Assembly: GCA_018711005.1 (NCBI GenBank) | Contig: DVIT01000028.1 | Location: 1 to 64,000 of the forward strand | Direction: 5' to 3' | Source of the DNA: Candidatus Scybalocola faecigallinarum | GTDB taxonomy: Bacteria > Bacillota > Clostridia > Lachnospirales > Lachnospiraceae | Length of the DNA: 64,000 bases | Shown: one piece after another, positions 45,846 through 57,634 of the stretch | Numbering within the stretch: the stretch's first letter is position 1 | Layout: every line of letters starts with the position of its first letter | The notes under the pieces: model-generated | The model's input: the letters and a program-made list of their open reading frames with translations, nothing else | What the model was told of the DNA's origin: nothing | Database searches by the model: none | Position numbers and translations under genes: made by a program

Positions 45846-47850
45846 GAGCGGCCACCTCCTGAATCAAACTGATAATAAAGTCTCGTAACTGTCCGTACAG
45901 CAGCCACAGGATAAATCCTGCCAATAAGAACAGGGCAATGGTAAAGGCAGTCACTGCCAGGTTCTTAAACGTCTTGGACAGAGAATAGTCGTGGATCTCC
46001 TTAATCATCATCACAAACAGGACAACGCACCAGGCGATCACGGCAAACATGGCAAACTGGTAAATAAACCCTTCATTCAACGTCAGCGCATGGGTAAGGA
46101 TCTGAAGGGGCAGGGCAAATACAAGATAAGGAGTCAGGGCATAGATTGTACCGCAGTACAGATCCCGCACCTTGCCTTCGCCTTCGGTAATGGTACTTAC
46201 CAGATAGTTGCAGGCGATAAATAAAAATACCGGGGCAACCACCCACATGATCTCGCTGAACAAGCTGATCCGCCATGGATTGGATGTATTAAACAAATAG
46301 CTGACAACGTAAATGTCCGTAAACTGTAAAATAATAAGCCATATGTATAAAACTGTTGCAGAAGCAATGCTGGCGCGTCCCTTAAACTTCATTTCATAAT
46401 AAGCATCCGACGGCTTTTTCATCATTTTTCCTGCAAAGCAGATCTGGGAGATCAGACGGACATTTAAGATCTTTTTCTTAACCCTGCGCACCGGATCCAA
46501 AATATGCTTTCTCCGGTCAATGGCCCGGATCACACCCCACACAATACAAAGGGCAATAATGATCACTACGGTCAGTCCCAGATTATTCTGGAGCCATTCG
46601 TTGCGGTAAACCCAGTAGGTCTGGGAATAGCCTTCTTTATTTTCAGCAATACGGTAATTACTCAGCGCTGAGGCATAGTTCTGGTTTTTATAATCCGCCT
46701 GGGCCAGAGCCTCATAAGCCATAACAAAGCTGCTGTTCATCTTGCGGATTTCTTCCCATGTCTCCTGGCTTTCTGCATAAAGCCCGTCATTGTACATGGC
46801 AATACCTTCATGAACCGTGCGGGCAAATTCTGTAGCTTCATAATGGACAATACAGCCCATGCCCCGGTCCAGGACGTACAGCTGGCCATCATCCGTCACT
46901 TCAATAGCTGCCGGCTCTCTTAAAATGCCCACACGCTCCCGGTCGCTGTCCCGGCCGCCAAAGGCAAACAAAAGATTGCCATTGCTGTCATATTCATAAA
47001 TGGTTCCTTCTGTTGTTACGGAAAATGTATTGCCGTCGCCGTCCACATCAACATCCACGTAGCTTCCGGCCACCACCATGTCATCAAACAGGTTCAGTCC
47101 GGAAATACTCAGCTTCTTTATAGGCTCAGTAATACTTTCACCGGAAGTGACTGTATAGATCAGGCCCTGGCTGTCAATACCTACGTTGGTCACGCTGGGC
47201 GGCGTGTTCTTAAACAGCTTGTTCAGCTGTTCTTCTGTAAAAAAGGTTCTTTGCAGGATCATTTTAAAAGTATTGTTGGTAGAGTTTGAACCAAAGTACC
47301 CTAAAAAGTCTCCCTGGGGATTAAACTGCATCAAACCTGCTGTTGAGCCTTCAGAAACCACGTACAGATTGCCTCTGGCGTCAGTGATAAGCTTTACAGG
47401 CACAAAATTTGTATTGGCGCCAAAGATGGCTTCTGTAGGCTTCTCAATGTACCGTTCTAATTGAAAATCCATGGAATAGATCCATACTTTTTGCGCTCCC
47501 CGGTCGGCTATATAAATATGACCGTCTGCCACATGGATCCCGGTGGGCGCGTTCAGGTTTTCGTCAGTATACTCTCCTACGCTGCCGTCAGGGGAAACGG
47601 TTACGATCCGGCTGTTGCCTGTATCGCAGATATACATGGTCTGATCGTCAGCAATATAAAAATCCTCCGGAGTGCTCAGGCTGTAATTTAAGACCTCCTC
47701 GGCACTGTAGGCTGTCTGGGTATCCACCACATAGCCCCCCGGCCCCTGGGTCCAGGTAATATAAGGCTCCTGGGCAAATGACCCGGAAGGGATGGTGGCC
47801 GCCAGCAGCACAGCCGCCGCCAGGCTCTTTATAAATCTTTTTATTTTCAT
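45838..47850 (-). CDS. NHL-repeat / YIP1-family membrane protein
   Basis: Signal peptide; NHL-like beta-propeller (DDQTMYICDTGNSRIVTVSPDGSVG...); C-term multi-TM YIP1-like region. Confidence 0.78.
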   Translation of the reverse strand: MKIKRFIKSLAAAVLLAATIPSGSFAQEPYITWTQGPGGYVVDTQTAYSAEEVLNYSLSTPEDFYIADDQTMYICDTGNSRIVTVSPDGSVGEYTDENLNAPTGIHVADGHIYIADRGAQKVWIYSMDFQLERYIEKPTEAIFGANTNFVPVKLITDARGNLYVVSEGSTAGLMQFNPQGDFLGYFGSNSTNNTFKMILQRTFFTEEQLNKLFKNTPPSVTNVGIDSQGLIYTVTSGESITEPIKKLSISGLNLFDDMVVAGSYVDVDVDGDGNTFSVTTEGTIYEYDSNGNLLFAFGGRDSDRERVGILREPAAIEVTDDGQLYVLDRGMGCIVHYEATEFARTVHEGIAMYNDGLYAESQETWEEIRKMNSSFVMAYEALAQADYKNQNYASALSNYRIAENKEGYSQTYWVYRNEWLQNNLGLTVVIIIALCIVWGVIRAIDRRKHILDPVRRVKKKILNVRLISQICFAGKMMKKPSDAYYEMKFKGRASIASATVLYIWLIILQFTDIYVVSYLFNTSNPWRISLFSEIMWVVAPVFLFIACNYLVSTITEGEGKVRDLYCGTIYALTPYLVFALPLQILTHALTLNEGFIYQFAMFAVIAWCVVLFVMMIKEIHDYSLSKTFKNLAVTAFTIALFLLAGFILWLLYGQLRDFIISLIQEVAARG

Positions 47851-47862
47851 GGGACCGTCCTC

Positions 47863-48735
47863 CTACTTGATACCGGAATGGGCCATTGTGTCCATGACCT
47901 GCTTTTGCATCACGATAAATATGATCAGGTTTGGAATAAACATGATCAGCGCCGCAGCTGCCGCCATTCCCTGGCCCACCACATCATTGCCGGTTGTTGT
48001 CAGCGTAGACATATAGAAGGCAAAGGTTTGGTTGACCTCGGAATTAACATACAAGGACGATGCATCAATAGTATTCCACGCCGTCTGGAATGCCAGGATG
48101 GCCACTGTGGCCAACGGCGATTTTGATAAAGGCAGCACGATCCTGAAAAAGATCGTCCGCTCCTTGGCCCCGTCAATACGGGCAGCCTCTAAAAGCTCAT
48201 CCGGGATCTGGTCCATAAACTGCTTAATCAAAAACAGTCCCACCGGCAGAGCCAGGGCAGGGATCACATGAACCCAGAAATTATCGATCAGCCCCAGTTC
48301 ATTGATCACAAGATACTTGGGGATCATAACTGCCGTAGGCACGAACATCAGGGCCAGTGTATTCATATTAAATACAAAGTTTTTGAGGCGGAATTTCTTC
48401 TTCGCCAGGGCATATCCGGCCAAAGAGCTGATCAGCAGTGTAAATACAACGGTCAGCAATGTTGAGGCAAGGCTGTTGAAAAAGTACCTGGCAATAGGCA
48501 CATTGGATGTTTCCATGGTTGCAAACAGCTTGCGGAAGTTGGACAGGGACGGATTGCGCACAAAAAACTTCGGCGGATAGGCAAACAGCTCATCAATGGG
48601 CTTAAAGGCCTGGCAAAAAATAAAGACAATAGGCAGTGCCATCACCACGGACATAATAATTAAAATAATATAAAATTTTATCTGGCTCTTATGAAACCGG
48701 GTCGGATTAATTTTTGTTCCCTGAAAAGATGCCAT
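47863..48735 (-). CDS. Carbohydrate ABC transporter permease
   Basis: [32 protein letters not shown]; start [10 protein letters not shown] preferred. Confidence 0.93.
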   Translation of the reverse strand: MASFQGTKINPTRFHKSQIKFYIILIIMSVVMALPIVFIFCQAFKPIDELFAYPPKFFVRNPSLSNFRKLFATMETSNVPIARYFFNSLASTLLTVVFTLLISSLAGYALAKKKFRLKNFVFNMNTLALMFVPTAVMIPKYLVINELGLIDNFWVHVIPALALPVGLFLIKQFMDQIPDELLEAARIDGAKERTIFFRIVLPLSKSPLATVAILAFQTAWNTIDASSLYVNSEVNQTFAFYMSTLTTTGNDVVGQGMAAAAALIMFIPNLIIFIVMQKQVMDTMAHSGIK

Positions 48736-48746
48736 ATTCACACCCC

Positions 48747-49667
48747 CTAGTCTTTCTCGCCCAGCAGCCGGAAGATTACCCGGGGGCTGAACCAAATGAG
48801 CAGGAGCAATACAACAGAGATTGCCGCTGCATATCCCATTTCGTAACGCAGGAAACCATAGTCCTCAATATGGTTGAGCATCATCTGCCCGGCATACTGA
48901 GGCGTGGGATTGGCTCCTGAAAGCTGCACGCCGATGGCGCCGCTCTGGAACGTATTAACAACAGCCATAACAGCTCCGAAAAGCATCTGAGGCTTCATGG
49001 ACGGGATCGTAATATAAATGATCTCCTGGAAACGGTTGGAAATACCGTCAATATATCCGGCCTCATAAAGGTCTGTATTAATATTTAAAATACCTGCCAG
49101 CATGGCCAAAAATCCCACGCCCATACTGCTCCACAAGGATACGACGATCATAACCGGCATCAGGTATTCTGTAGACTGGAGCCACTGGATCGGCTCCTGG
49201 ATCCAGCCAAGATTGATCAGCACGCTGTTTAAATATCCTGTCTGGTCACCATTAAAGAGAACCTTCCAGATAACGGTCATGGTTATACCGGAGGTCATGG
49301 ACGGTGAATAAAGGATCAGGGCGAAAATGGTCCTGGGCAGATGAGGGATCTGCGCCAGTACCCAGGCCAGGAAAAATGAAAGGAAATATCCGGCCGGCCC
49401 TACGATCAGTGAAAATTTTATTGTATTGGGCAGCACGTACTGCATAAATACACTGTCACTGGTAAACAACGTTATATAATTTTCCAGCCCAATAAAATTG
49501 GGGAAATTTATGGAGTCAAAATCCGTAAAGGACAAAATGACTGCCAGAAGTACCGGGATAACGATAAAAACCGCAAACAGTACAAGATAGGGGGCAAGAA
49601 ATAAATAAGCAATGCCCGCTTTATTTAAACCGCCCTTTTTTCTTACAGCTTTTTTTCCATTACTCAT
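48747..49667 (-). CDS. Sugar ABC transporter permease
   Basis: [27 protein letters not shown]; multi-TM. Confidence 0.92.
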   Translation of the reverse strand: MSNGKKAVRKKGGLNKAGIAYLFLAPYLVLFAVFIVIPVLLAVILSFTDFDSINFPNFIGLENYITLFTSDSVFMQYVLPNTIKFSLIVGPAGYFLSFFLAWVLAQIPHLPRTIFALILYSPSMTSGITMTVIWKVLFNGDQTGYLNSVLINLGWIQEPIQWLQSTEYLMPVMIVVSLWSSMGVGFLAMLAGILNINTDLYEAGYIDGISNRFQEIIYITIPSMKPQMLFGAVMAVVNTFQSGAIGVQLSGANPTPQYAGQMMLNHIEDYGFLRYEMGYAAAISVVLLLLIWFSPRVIFRLLGEKD

Positions 49668-52623
49668 CACTTCCCACCCAGCTTTCTATCTGTTCCACTG
49701 TCGGAACTGTATATTCTTTTACAACAACACCATCCTGGATATAGCCAAATTCTTCCATCTTTCTGGCAAGCTCCTGGTTCATCAGGATGACACCGTCATC
49801 CAGGGCGCTCCTTGCGTTGTCCCCGTCAAATACGATCTCATTCCATATGTTGCTGATCTCACGCTCTACCATATAGCTGGCCGGCGTTTTGGGGAACTCG
49901 TACAGCCATTCCCACTGATCCAGGATAACCTGTTTATGTTCTTCCGGGATCGGCATCTGGCTGAAAGCTTCCAGATTGGCAGTGTTCCATATATACTCAT
50001 CGCCGTAAAGCAGCTTCATCTGCTCGCCGAACTCGATCTGAGTTTCTGTGGAGGACCACCATTTTAAAAACTCCCAGGATTCCTCGATCATATCAGATTT
50101 AGAGAAGATCACAGACGTCTGTCCGCCGCCGGTGCTCCAGCGGGCTACTTCTCCGTCCTCATTAACAAATCCCGGCATAGGCGCAATATCCCATTTACCA
50201 GACAGCTCTGCAGCCGCAGCATCCAGCTTCAAATATGTGGCAAAATTGGACACACCAATAGGCAGGTCGCCGCTTCTGAAGGACTGGTAAAAATCACCTA
50301 CCTGGGATGGAATACCGTAAATGGTATACAAATCTGTCATAAATTTAATAGCGTCCAGACCTTCTTCACTGTTTAAGGCCACCGTCATGCCATCCTCGCT
50401 GTAGATGGTGGCTCCCTTCTGATAAATAAAGGGCAGCGTGGTGGAGAACGTCTTAAAGCTGGAATTTAATGACAGAGGTGCATAAAAGTTCATACCATAG
50501 CGCTGAAGCTCCGGAAGGATCTCCACAACATCATCCCATGTATCCGGAACCGGGATGCCCAAACTTTCCAAAAGGTCGCTGCGGTAAAACATTACATAAA
50601 AATCCTGAGTTTCCGGTAAAGCATAAATGCCATCCTCATAGGTATGGGTAATAAACGCCCCTGGCGCAAAGTTTGCAGCCACCTCATTAAAATCGTCAAA
50701 CTGGCGCAGATCGTAAACCGAACCGCGGATTGCCAGGTCATAAGGCAGGTGGATACTGACACCCAAAGCCACATCGGGCTGGGTATTGGTCGTATTGGCC
50801 AGGATCAGCTTCTGTTCATTAGGCATAATGGAGAAATTCACTTTAATGCCGGTCTCCTCAGTAAACTGAGCGTCCGTCATTTTCTGCAGCAGATCAATAT
50901 AGTTCCGGGCACGGTTGACCCATACGGTAATCTCTTTTGTTTCTTCTCCGCTGTCGCCGGTGCTTTCATCTTCAAAGGAGCTTAAGAAATATTTTGTGCC
51001 TTCCACAAACTTGGTCATAAGGTTTTCTTTAAACTCCGGAAGTTTAGCATCGGTCTGGGCCAGATAGATCTGATCCAGGGACAATGGCTGGGACACAAGG
51101 CCTTCGGTCAGTTCTCCCAGTGTCTGGCTGACGGAACCGGTACCTTCAGACAGCATAGTCATATTGTTAGGGATGCTGTCCGGATCTGCCGCCAGGTTCC
51201 GAAGCTGCTGGGCACAGATCTTAAGGCTTGTCAGCTCTTTATTTTTATCTTCTCCCATATTAATTTCTGTTAAGATTGCCGCCTGCTCCTCCAACCCGTC
51301 GGCAATACTGTTTAATGTATCGCTGATGCCCGGGATGTAGCTTTCAATCTCCCAGTCCCGGTAAACATCTGAATTATTTCCAATAAGCTTGCGGATCTCC
51401 AGGGCCATGTCATTGACCTGGTCGTTTAACTCCCGCACTGCATCTGCCACAGGCAGAAGCATGGTGGAATCCACTTCAATACCTAAAACGTGGGTTCCCT
51501 CCGTAAGGTAGATAGGATAATATCCGCCGTCATTGCCAAGGACAGTCACTGCCCACTCACTGGTGGAAGGAATGACCATAGATCCTGCTTCGGCAAATGG
51601 GATTTCTCCGTCAATGGTGATGCTGCGGTGGATATATGTATTGTTGGCCGATGAGCTGCTGGCTGTATCGTTGGCTGCCTTTGCCTCGGACTGTTTGGCT
51701 TTCAGCGCCAGATAATACCAGCCCTCCTGTTCTACATTAAATTCATAGTAAAGGGCATCGCTGTTATCCTGCCAGGTTTCTCCGCCTACAGCGCTCATAA
51801 GATAGGTATTGGACTCATAAGGATAGCATTCCACATCCCGCATTTCTGTAGGCCGCGGGGTAGTGCTGTTTTTATAGTCCATCCGCTCCGCTTCAATAGT
51901 GATCAGTGTATCGCCTCCGGTATTTTCCGGCAGGGAAGCGGCATATTCTTCATAAGCAGGAACTTCCTCCGGGGACTCTATATAAAGCTTTGACAAATAG
52001 ATGCTCCCCTGGTTGACCTTAAGCTCCAGATGGTTAGTGCCTTCCTGAAGGTCAAACAGCAGATAGTCTGTTGTTTTTTGTGATAAGGTCCTGAAATTTT
52101 GTGTCTGCCAGGAGGAAGAAACAGTGACCTCCGGCACGATCTCATCCCCGCTCTTATCCCGGGAAAACGGATAGTCGGCAACTTCAAGCAGCTGCGGCAA
52201 AACAATGTTTTGCGCATCTGTGCCTGGAAACTCTCCTTCCTGTAAAAGGCCCAAAAGGCAGTCTGTATTTGACGCCTCGCTTACGGCATACTCAGCACGG
52301 ATCTTATAAGATCCCGCCTGCTGTACATCCACGTTAAAGGACAGTGAATCTCCGGCAGTTAAATATACCACAGGGCCGTCACTGCCCTGTGGTACATTTT
52401 CCTGCGCTATTTGTCCATCGCCTGCGAAATCAGCAGCGTTCACCTGAATGCTTACACCGTGTACCGCCGGCGTCCCGGCATCCTGGCTGCCAGCCTCAGA
52501 TGCCGGACGGGTAAGTGCATATACCTTATGTGTTCCTTTTATGAGAGAGATGCCAAAAAGCACCGCAATTACCGCGATCACAACAACGGTTGTGACAATT
52601 CTTTTTTTCTTAGAATGCTTCAT
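49660..52623 (-). CDS. Membrane-anchored extracellular solute-binding protein with N-terminal carbohydrate-binding-like regions
   Basis: N-terminal TM; two CBM-like beta regions; C-terminal SBP domain ([59 protein letters not shown]...). Confidence 0.85.
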   Translation of the reverse strand: MKHSKKKRIVTTVVVIAVIAVLFGISLIKGTHKVYALTRPASEAGSQDAGTPAVHGVSIQVNAADFAGDGQIAQENVPQGSDGPVVYLTAGDSLSFNVDVQQAGSYKIRAEYAVSEASNTDCLLGLLQEGEFPGTDAQNIVLPQLLEVADYPFSRDKSGDEIVPEVTVSSSWQTQNFRTLSQKTTDYLLFDLQEGTNHLELKVNQGSIYLSKLYIESPEEVPAYEEYAASLPENTGGDTLITIEAERMDYKNSTTPRPTEMRDVECYPYESNTYLMSAVGGETWQDNSDALYYEFNVEQEGWYYLALKAKQSEAKAANDTASSSSANNTYIHRSITIDGEIPFAEAGSMVIPSTSEWAVTVLGNDGGYYPIYLTEGTHVLGIEVDSTMLLPVADAVRELNDQVNDMALEIRKLIGNNSDVYRDWEIESYIPGISDTLNSIADGLEEQAAILTEINMGEDKNKELTSLKICAQQLRNLAADPDSIPNNMTMLSEGTGSVSQTLGELTEGLVSQPLSLDQIYLAQTDAKLPEFKENLMTKFVEGTKYFLSSFEDESTGDSGEETKEITVWVNRARNYIDLLQKMTDAQFTEETGIKVNFSIMPNEQKLILANTTNTQPDVALGVSIHLPYDLAIRGSVYDLRQFDDFNEVAANFAPGAFITHTYEDGIYALPETQDFYVMFYRSDLLESLGIPVPDTWDDVVEILPELQRYGMNFYAPLSLNSSFKTFSTTLPFIYQKGATIYSEDGMTVALNSEEGLDAIKFMTDLYTIYGIPSQVGDFYQSFRSGDLPIGVSNFATYLKLDAAAAELSGKWDIAPMPGFVNEDGEVARWSTGGGQTSVIFSKSDMIEESWEFLKWWSSTETQIEFGEQMKLLYGDEYIWNTANLEAFSQMPIPEEHKQVILDQWEWLYEFPKTPASYMVEREISNIWNEIVFDGDNARSALDDGVILMNQELARKMEEFGYIQDGVVVKEYTVPTVEQIESWVGSDE

Positions 52624-52654
52624 AACATCATCCTCCAATGGAGTTATGGATCAT

Positions 52655-54115
52655 TTACTGGGTAACCGCATCGATTACTGTCTGTACTTCCTGGATAGAG
52701 CTGTTGGCCAGTGTATTGATCTGTTCTGCATAATCGTCAATGTTCAGATCGCCATGGACGCAGGCGTCGATTACCTGAGCCATTGTAGCATTATCAGCAT
52801 CTGCGGTGCTGATACCTGTCGGTGCTTCCCAGCGGGCATTTGTGTATCCCGGTGTGTATTTGAAGGCTTCAACGACAGCGTTGCCTTCCATGTTTTCATA
52901 AACTTCCTTAACGCCGGCCATTTCATAATCTGTAAAGTAGCGTGTCATGATTTCTTCATCCTGGTTTGCAGGAAGGCTGTTCCATGTCAGCTCCGGATCA
53001 GCATCTAACAGATCCATTCTTGCCATAATACCTTCTTTGCTGAAGGAGATGAATTTAAGGAAATCATAAGCTTCCTGAGGATGCTCTGTTGTTTTGGAAA
53101 TAAAAGCATAGTCCGGGATAATACCTGTCTTGCCGTCAGGAAGGCCGACAAATTCCACATTGGAAGCCATGTCTGAATAAACGCCTACATTGGATGTGGG
53201 GTCAAAGCACATAGCAACCTTTCCTGCAAGGAATGCATCCCAGTCGCTCTCTGTTCCAAAGTTGGCTTTCTGCTCATCGGTCAGAGAGTCAAAGCTGTAG
53301 CCGTTAGTATAAATGGACTGGCAGAACTTTATACCTTCAATAAATTCCGGAGAATTTAATGCTACTGCGCCGTCATTATAGGTAAACCATCCAAGCTCAG
53401 GATTTTTAATAAACGGATACCATTCAAAAATGTTTCCGCCGGCCTGCTTGATGGCAATAATGCCTTCACTTGGTGCAGACATATTTTCCAGCGCCTGCTG
53501 GAAATCATCCATTGTATAGCCGATGGATAATGGCTCCTGGTTTTTAGATTCAAACAGGTCTGTATTTACATATAAGCCCATAAGGTGCATACCGGTGGGG
53601 ATACCGTAAGTACCGGAGCCGTATTTTCCGGATTCAGACAAAACTGTGGGGATATTGGCCCAGTCCTCGTCATTTTCCACATAGGAGGTCACATCCAGCG
53701 CCCAGTCATTAGCAACGGCTGTGGGAAGGTCTGCAACAAAGCATACATCCGGCATCGTTCCGCCTGCAGCAGCTGTTGTCAGGGATTCAACCCACTTTGT
53801 CGTATCCATTTCTGTAGCGATCTCAATGTTAATGTTTGTATGGAGTTCTTCATATTTCGCAATGATCTGCCGTTCAATATTATTTTCTTCTTCTGTTCCA
53901 AGGCTCCAGGATGCAAATCTTAAAGTGATCTGTTCCCCGTCCCCGGCTGCCTCGCCGCCGGTGCTGTCAGAAGAAGCGCTGCTTTCTCCGGTTGTATCTG
54001 TACTTCCGGAACCTGCTGCGGAGCTGCCTTCTGTGTTGGAACCACCGCAACCTGCCAGCATGGATACCGCCATAACTGACGTCATAGTAACTGCTGCTAA
54101 TTTTTTGAATTTCAT
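52655..54115 (-). CDS. ABC transporter substrate-binding lipoprotein
   Basis: Lipobox SMLAGCGGS; ITLRFASWSLGTEEENNIERQIIAKYEELHTNINIEI. Confidence 0.94.
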   Translation of the reverse strand: MKFKKLAAVTMTSVMAVSMLAGCGGSNTEGSSAAGSGSTDTTGESSASSDSTGGEAAGDGEQITLRFASWSLGTEEENNIERQIIAKYEELHTNINIEIATEMDTTKWVESLTTAAAGGTMPDVCFVADLPTAVANDWALDVTSYVENDEDWANIPTVLSESGKYGSGTYGIPTGMHLMGLYVNTDLFESKNQEPLSIGYTMDDFQQALENMSAPSEGIIAIKQAGGNIFEWYPFIKNPELGWFTYNDGAVALNSPEFIEGIKFCQSIYTNGYSFDSLTDEQKANFGTESDWDAFLAGKVAMCFDPTSNVGVYSDMASNVEFVGLPDGKTGIIPDYAFISKTTEHPQEAYDFLKFISFSKEGIMARMDLLDADPELTWNSLPANQDEEIMTRYFTDYEMAGVKEVYENMEGNAVVEAFKYTPGYTNARWEAPTGISTADADNATMAQVIDACVHGDLNIDDYAEQINTLANSSIQEVQTVIDAVTQ

Positions 54116-54131
54116 GATCATTTTCCTCCTG

Positions 54132-57100
54132 TTATTTTAAATATACATGGACGTTTCCGTCATTTTTCACTGCCTTAAGCCACTGTTCCTTTTCTACCCG
54201 CACGCCGCCTTTCCGATAGGGGTGGTCCATACGCTCAAAAGGAATCTCTTTATCTTCACATACCAGGCGTTCCACCCGGGCCCCATCCCCTTGAATGTGG
54301 AAGCACAGGCAGACGTTCTGATCAAAAATTTCATACTGAACCTGAAGTCCATCCAGCTTTTCAGGGATTACCGGATCGATCTCCAGCTCTGTCTTTTTAT
54401 CACGGATACCAAGGATATTTCCCAAAAGTCTGCCCATGAAGATCCCCGGTCCGCTGGAATAAATGCGCCATCCGCCTTTAACCGGCATTTCCCCGGTCTT
54501 TAACAGGTCGAATTTTTCAGCATACTGGTAGCGGTCTGAAAAATCACCTTCCGAGCTGCTGAAATAAGCGTTGCTCTGACGGAGCTTGGCATTTTTAACA
54601 TAATCTTTAATATTTACAGGCACGATCTTCATCATGCTGTCAAAAGCTTCCCTGCCATCGCCCATAGCCGCCATAGCTTCAATATAACGAATATGTGCAT
54701 GGACATACTGAAGGCTGATCTCACGGCCTACATTAGCGGCCTGTTCGGCCCTCTGGAAATATTTGCTGACGCCTCCGGCATACCGGGCCGGACGGTCCAT
54801 CAGTCTTACACCGTCAGGGAAGGTCAGCTTTTCACGGATGAGAGCCACATTGGCCCGGGCCTGCTCCGGGTCAGCCATATGGCTGATAATGCTCCGTGTT
54901 AATGGAAGAAGCCGGTAATGGATGCCGGTCTTATCATCCAGAGGATGGAGCATGTAGGATAAGCTTCCATCATCGTTTAAATAAACAAATCCGGCAATAA
55001 CACCGTCTTTTACAAGGTATTTTTCAAATGCATCCTTAACGGCTGCTGCGATCACCTTCAGGTTATTGGCCATTAAAGCATCCTGGGTATCCTGGGAGCG
55101 TTCCAGCCCTTTTACAAGTCCCTCCAATGTCTGGTAGGCCAGTGCCTGGGTCCATGCGCTGACAAGGCGTTCTTTCATTTTCGGATCTGCCGGCTGAAGG
55201 GTATCGTCCCAGTCGCCTCCCGCGTAGGAGATCAGGGCCGTATCATCAACAAAGCGTCCGCCAACAGACTCCAGCGCCTTTTCCAAATGGCCGCGCACGG
55301 TCTGAGTTTCGCCCAGGGTGCCGTCCGGATACCGGTAAGGTACGCTGGCGCTAAAGATGGATGTATCTTTTGTATATTCCACATAATCCCCAAGACATTT
55401 CAGCGGCCAGAAAACCACATCTCCGTGGCAGTCGCCCGCCATCACCGGGTATGCATCAAACATGAACCACTGTGGCCATTCTCCGGTTTCGCCGTTTTGA
55501 TGGGCAAAAATTTCCAAAAGAGTTTCTCTGGCCAGCTCAAAATGGCCTGTGGCCAGCAGCAGCTCCATCGGCCCCTGGCACACATCTCTTGTGCCCCAGG
55601 CTGCGCCGTTGCACTGTTCAAGCCCTCTTGGTGTATAAAAATGAACAAAGGCATTATGAATGTACCAGTCGGATAAAACATTCAGCTTTTCAATGGCTGT
55701 TTTTTCTTTTTCCTGCGCCGGTGCATCCGGAGCAAAAGATAAATGCAGGCCCCGTTTAAACTGGTGATAAAAGCTCTGGTATTTTTCCAGTTCTTCTTTC
55801 AGTTCCAGGTCAAAGCCTTCTTTTCCATGAACCGCTTTACATTCATGGGAAGGATATTCCCCATCCAGAGTTCCCAGGATTTCCACCTTAAATTCGTTTC
55901 CGGAAAATGCCGCGCACAACAGGGTCCGGTCACGGCCTTTGCCGTCCTCATAAAAGATCCCGTCATCGCTTACCGACGCATCTTCAGGGAAGCGGATCAT
56001 ATAAGACAGGTTTGGATAAACCTTCCGTATGGAGGACGCTGATTCCGGGAAAATACGGACGCTGCTTTCAAAGCCGGAAATTTCCACAGGCGAGTCAAAC
56101 TCAAAGCCTTCCATAGACAGCTGGCTTGTAAGGATAAAGCTGTAGGAACGTCCCTTAAGGGAGTATGCCTGCAAGCTTACCTGTGGCTGATCTGCTGATG
56201 CCATAGCTGTGATCACAAGAATGTCATCGCCAAGCTTGTAGTACCATGTGGAAAAATTAAATCCTGCTGCCCAGGCGGCCGGCATGGCAAGCACCTGGTA
56301 AACATCGCCGTTTTTAACCCACAGCCGCTGTCCTGTATATTTTTGGAGATTTAAAAGTCCCCGGTTGGAACAAAGCAGCCGGTTGGCATCTGTATTTCCC
56401 ACAGAGATCTGGGCATGGAACAGACCATACATATAGTTGGTGGAAGTCATTAACCCGCGGCTCAGCTTCTTGTCATCTGCAAGTGTGGAAATAATGTTTC
56501 CGTGAGGCCGTTCTGTCAGCACCTCTTTTGCCTGAAGGACCACATGGGTATGTTCCGGTGTAAAAAATGAAAGCAGCCGGTCATCTTCCCATTCCTCCAG
56601 GATCCGCTCAGGAAACAGAGCCTTAAGCTCCTCCCCGGTCAGTTCCCCGGAAGAAAATGCGCCGCCAAAGCTTTTGCTTTTCTTCACAGGAACAATCGCT
56701 TCCTCGTTTTCTGCTTCTGCAAGGCCTTCATAGGCTGCCAGGATCTTGTCCTGATCTAATGCTTTTTCGGCGGCTGTTTCCAGATTTTCTTTAAACATGC
56801 CATAAAAAGCTGCGGTCTTTGGCCCATCCAGGATCATCCATTCTGTCCACAGCCCGATGTAGGCCAGCTCATACTGATATTTTTTTGCCGGCGCTTCATC
56901 GTACAGGGCCTTGATCTTTTGATCCTTTTTAACGGCTGTTCCAAAAAACTGCATCTCGTCGGTACAGTAACCGATCACCCGGCCCTGGACACACCCCTGC
57001 TGAAGGTAGGGGAATTTGCCGCCCTGGCTTTGATTCTGCCGTGAGCAGATGGTATAGCCATTAGGCCCTTCGTCTATAAAGTGATCCAAATACTGGCTCA

Positions 57101-57527
57101 TATAAAGCTCATTGGTGCGGATCGTATTTTTATCTGCAACCCCCGCATCCTGTCCGTAGATCAGCTGGACGCGCTGTCCGCTGCCAGACAGGGAAACTTT
57201 CCAGAACCACAGATTATCCCGGGCAAAAGTAAAGTAAACCGTATAATGGATTCCTTCTGCATCCCCCCTGAAAACCAGGCCATGGCTGGTTTTTGTAACC
57301 GTGCTTTCCGAACGGCACCCTAAAAGGGGATAAATGCCATCCTCCCCATCCTCATGGTGTACTTTCAGGAAAATATTATTGACCGAACCCTCAAATGGAT
57401 GGCCCATAAACTGGTTGACCATAAAATTGGCCACTGTAAATTCCCGAATATCGCCGTTTGGAAAGAACTCATACTTTGCATCCCCGCAGGTGAAGGTTAT
57501 GCATTCCGCCTGCTGTTCTAGTATCAT
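54132..57527 (-). CDS. GH36/GH94-type glycoside hydrolase/phosphorylase-like protein
   Basis: Long (GYTICSRQNQSQGGKFPYLQQ...GAAWGTRDVCQGPMELLLATGHFELARETLLEIFAHQNGETGEWPQWFM...GGDWDDTLQPADP...), (alpha/alpha)6-barrel phosphorylase-like. Start MILEQQAECIT with SD GGAGGAGC. Confidence 0.82.
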   Translation of the reverse strand: MILEQQAECITFTCGDAKYEFFPNGDIREFTVANFMVNQFMGHPFEGSVNNIFLKVHHEDGEDGIYPLLGCRSESTVTKTSHGLVFRGDAEGIHYTVYFTFARDNLWFWKVSLSGSGQRVQLIYGQDAGVADKNTIRTNELYMSQYLDHFIDEGPNGYTICSRQNQSQGGKFPYLQQGCVQGRVIGYCTDEMQFFGTAVKKDQKIKALYDEAPAKKYQYELAYIGLWTEWMILDGPKTAAFYGMFKENLETAAEKALDQDKILAAYEGLAEAENEEAIVPVKKSKSFGGAFSSGELTGEELKALFPERILEEWEDDRLLSFFTPEHTHVVLQAKEVLTERPHGNIISTLADDKKLSRGLMTSTNYMYGLFHAQISVGNTDANRLLCSNRGLLNLQKYTGQRLWVKNGDVYQVLAMPAAWAAGFNFSTWYYKLGDDILVITAMASADQPQVSLQAYSLKGRSYSFILTSQLSMEGFEFDSPVEISGFESSVRIFPESASSIRKVYPNLSYMIRFPEDASVSDDGIFYEDGKGRDRTLLCAAFSGNEFKVEILGTLDGEYPSHECKAVHGKEGFDLELKEELEKYQSFYHQFKRGLHLSFAPDAPAQEKEKTAIEKLNVLSDWYIHNAFVHFYTPRGLEQCNGAAWGTRDVCQGPMELLLATGHFELARETLLEIFAHQNGETGEWPQWFMFDAYPVMAGDCHGDVVFWPLKCLGDYVEYTKDTSIFSASVPYRYPDGTLGETQTVRGHLEKALESVGGRFVDDTALISYAGGDWDDTLQPADPKMKERLVSAWTQALAYQTLEGLVKGLERSQDTQDALMANNLKVIAAAVKDAFEKYLVKDGVIAGFVYLNDDGSLSYMLHPLDDKTGIHYRLLPLTRSIISHMADPEQARANVALIREKLTFPDGVRLMDRPARYAGGVSKYFQRAEQAANVGREISLQYVHAHIRYIEAMAAMGDGREAFDSMMKIVPVNIKDYVKNAKLRQSNAYFSSSEGDFSDRYQYAEKFDLLKTGEMPVKGGWRIYSSGPGIFMGRLLGNILGIRDKKTELEIDPVIPEKLDGLQVQYEIFDQNVCLCFHIQGDGARVERLVCEDKEIPFERMDHPYRKGGVRVEKEQWLKAVKNDGNVHVYLK

Positions 57528-57558
57528 TTTGCTCCTCCTGATTCGTTGATTAGTTTCC

Positions 57559-57572
57559 TTGAAACGTTTCAA
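57559..57572. promoter_or_regulatory. LacI-family-type operator (perfect palindrome)
   Basis: TTGAAACGTTTCAA. Confidence 0.7.
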
Positions 57573-57620
57573 TATCTTTTCCAAAAAAATACCGAACAAC
57601 GTCGGTTATTTTGTCTTTTC

Positions 57621-57634
57621 TTGGAACGTTTCAA
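57621..57634. promoter_or_regulatory. Second LacI-family-type operator (one mismatch)
   Basis: TTGGAACGTTTCAA, 62 bp from the first, in the divergent intergenic region. Confidence 0.65.
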
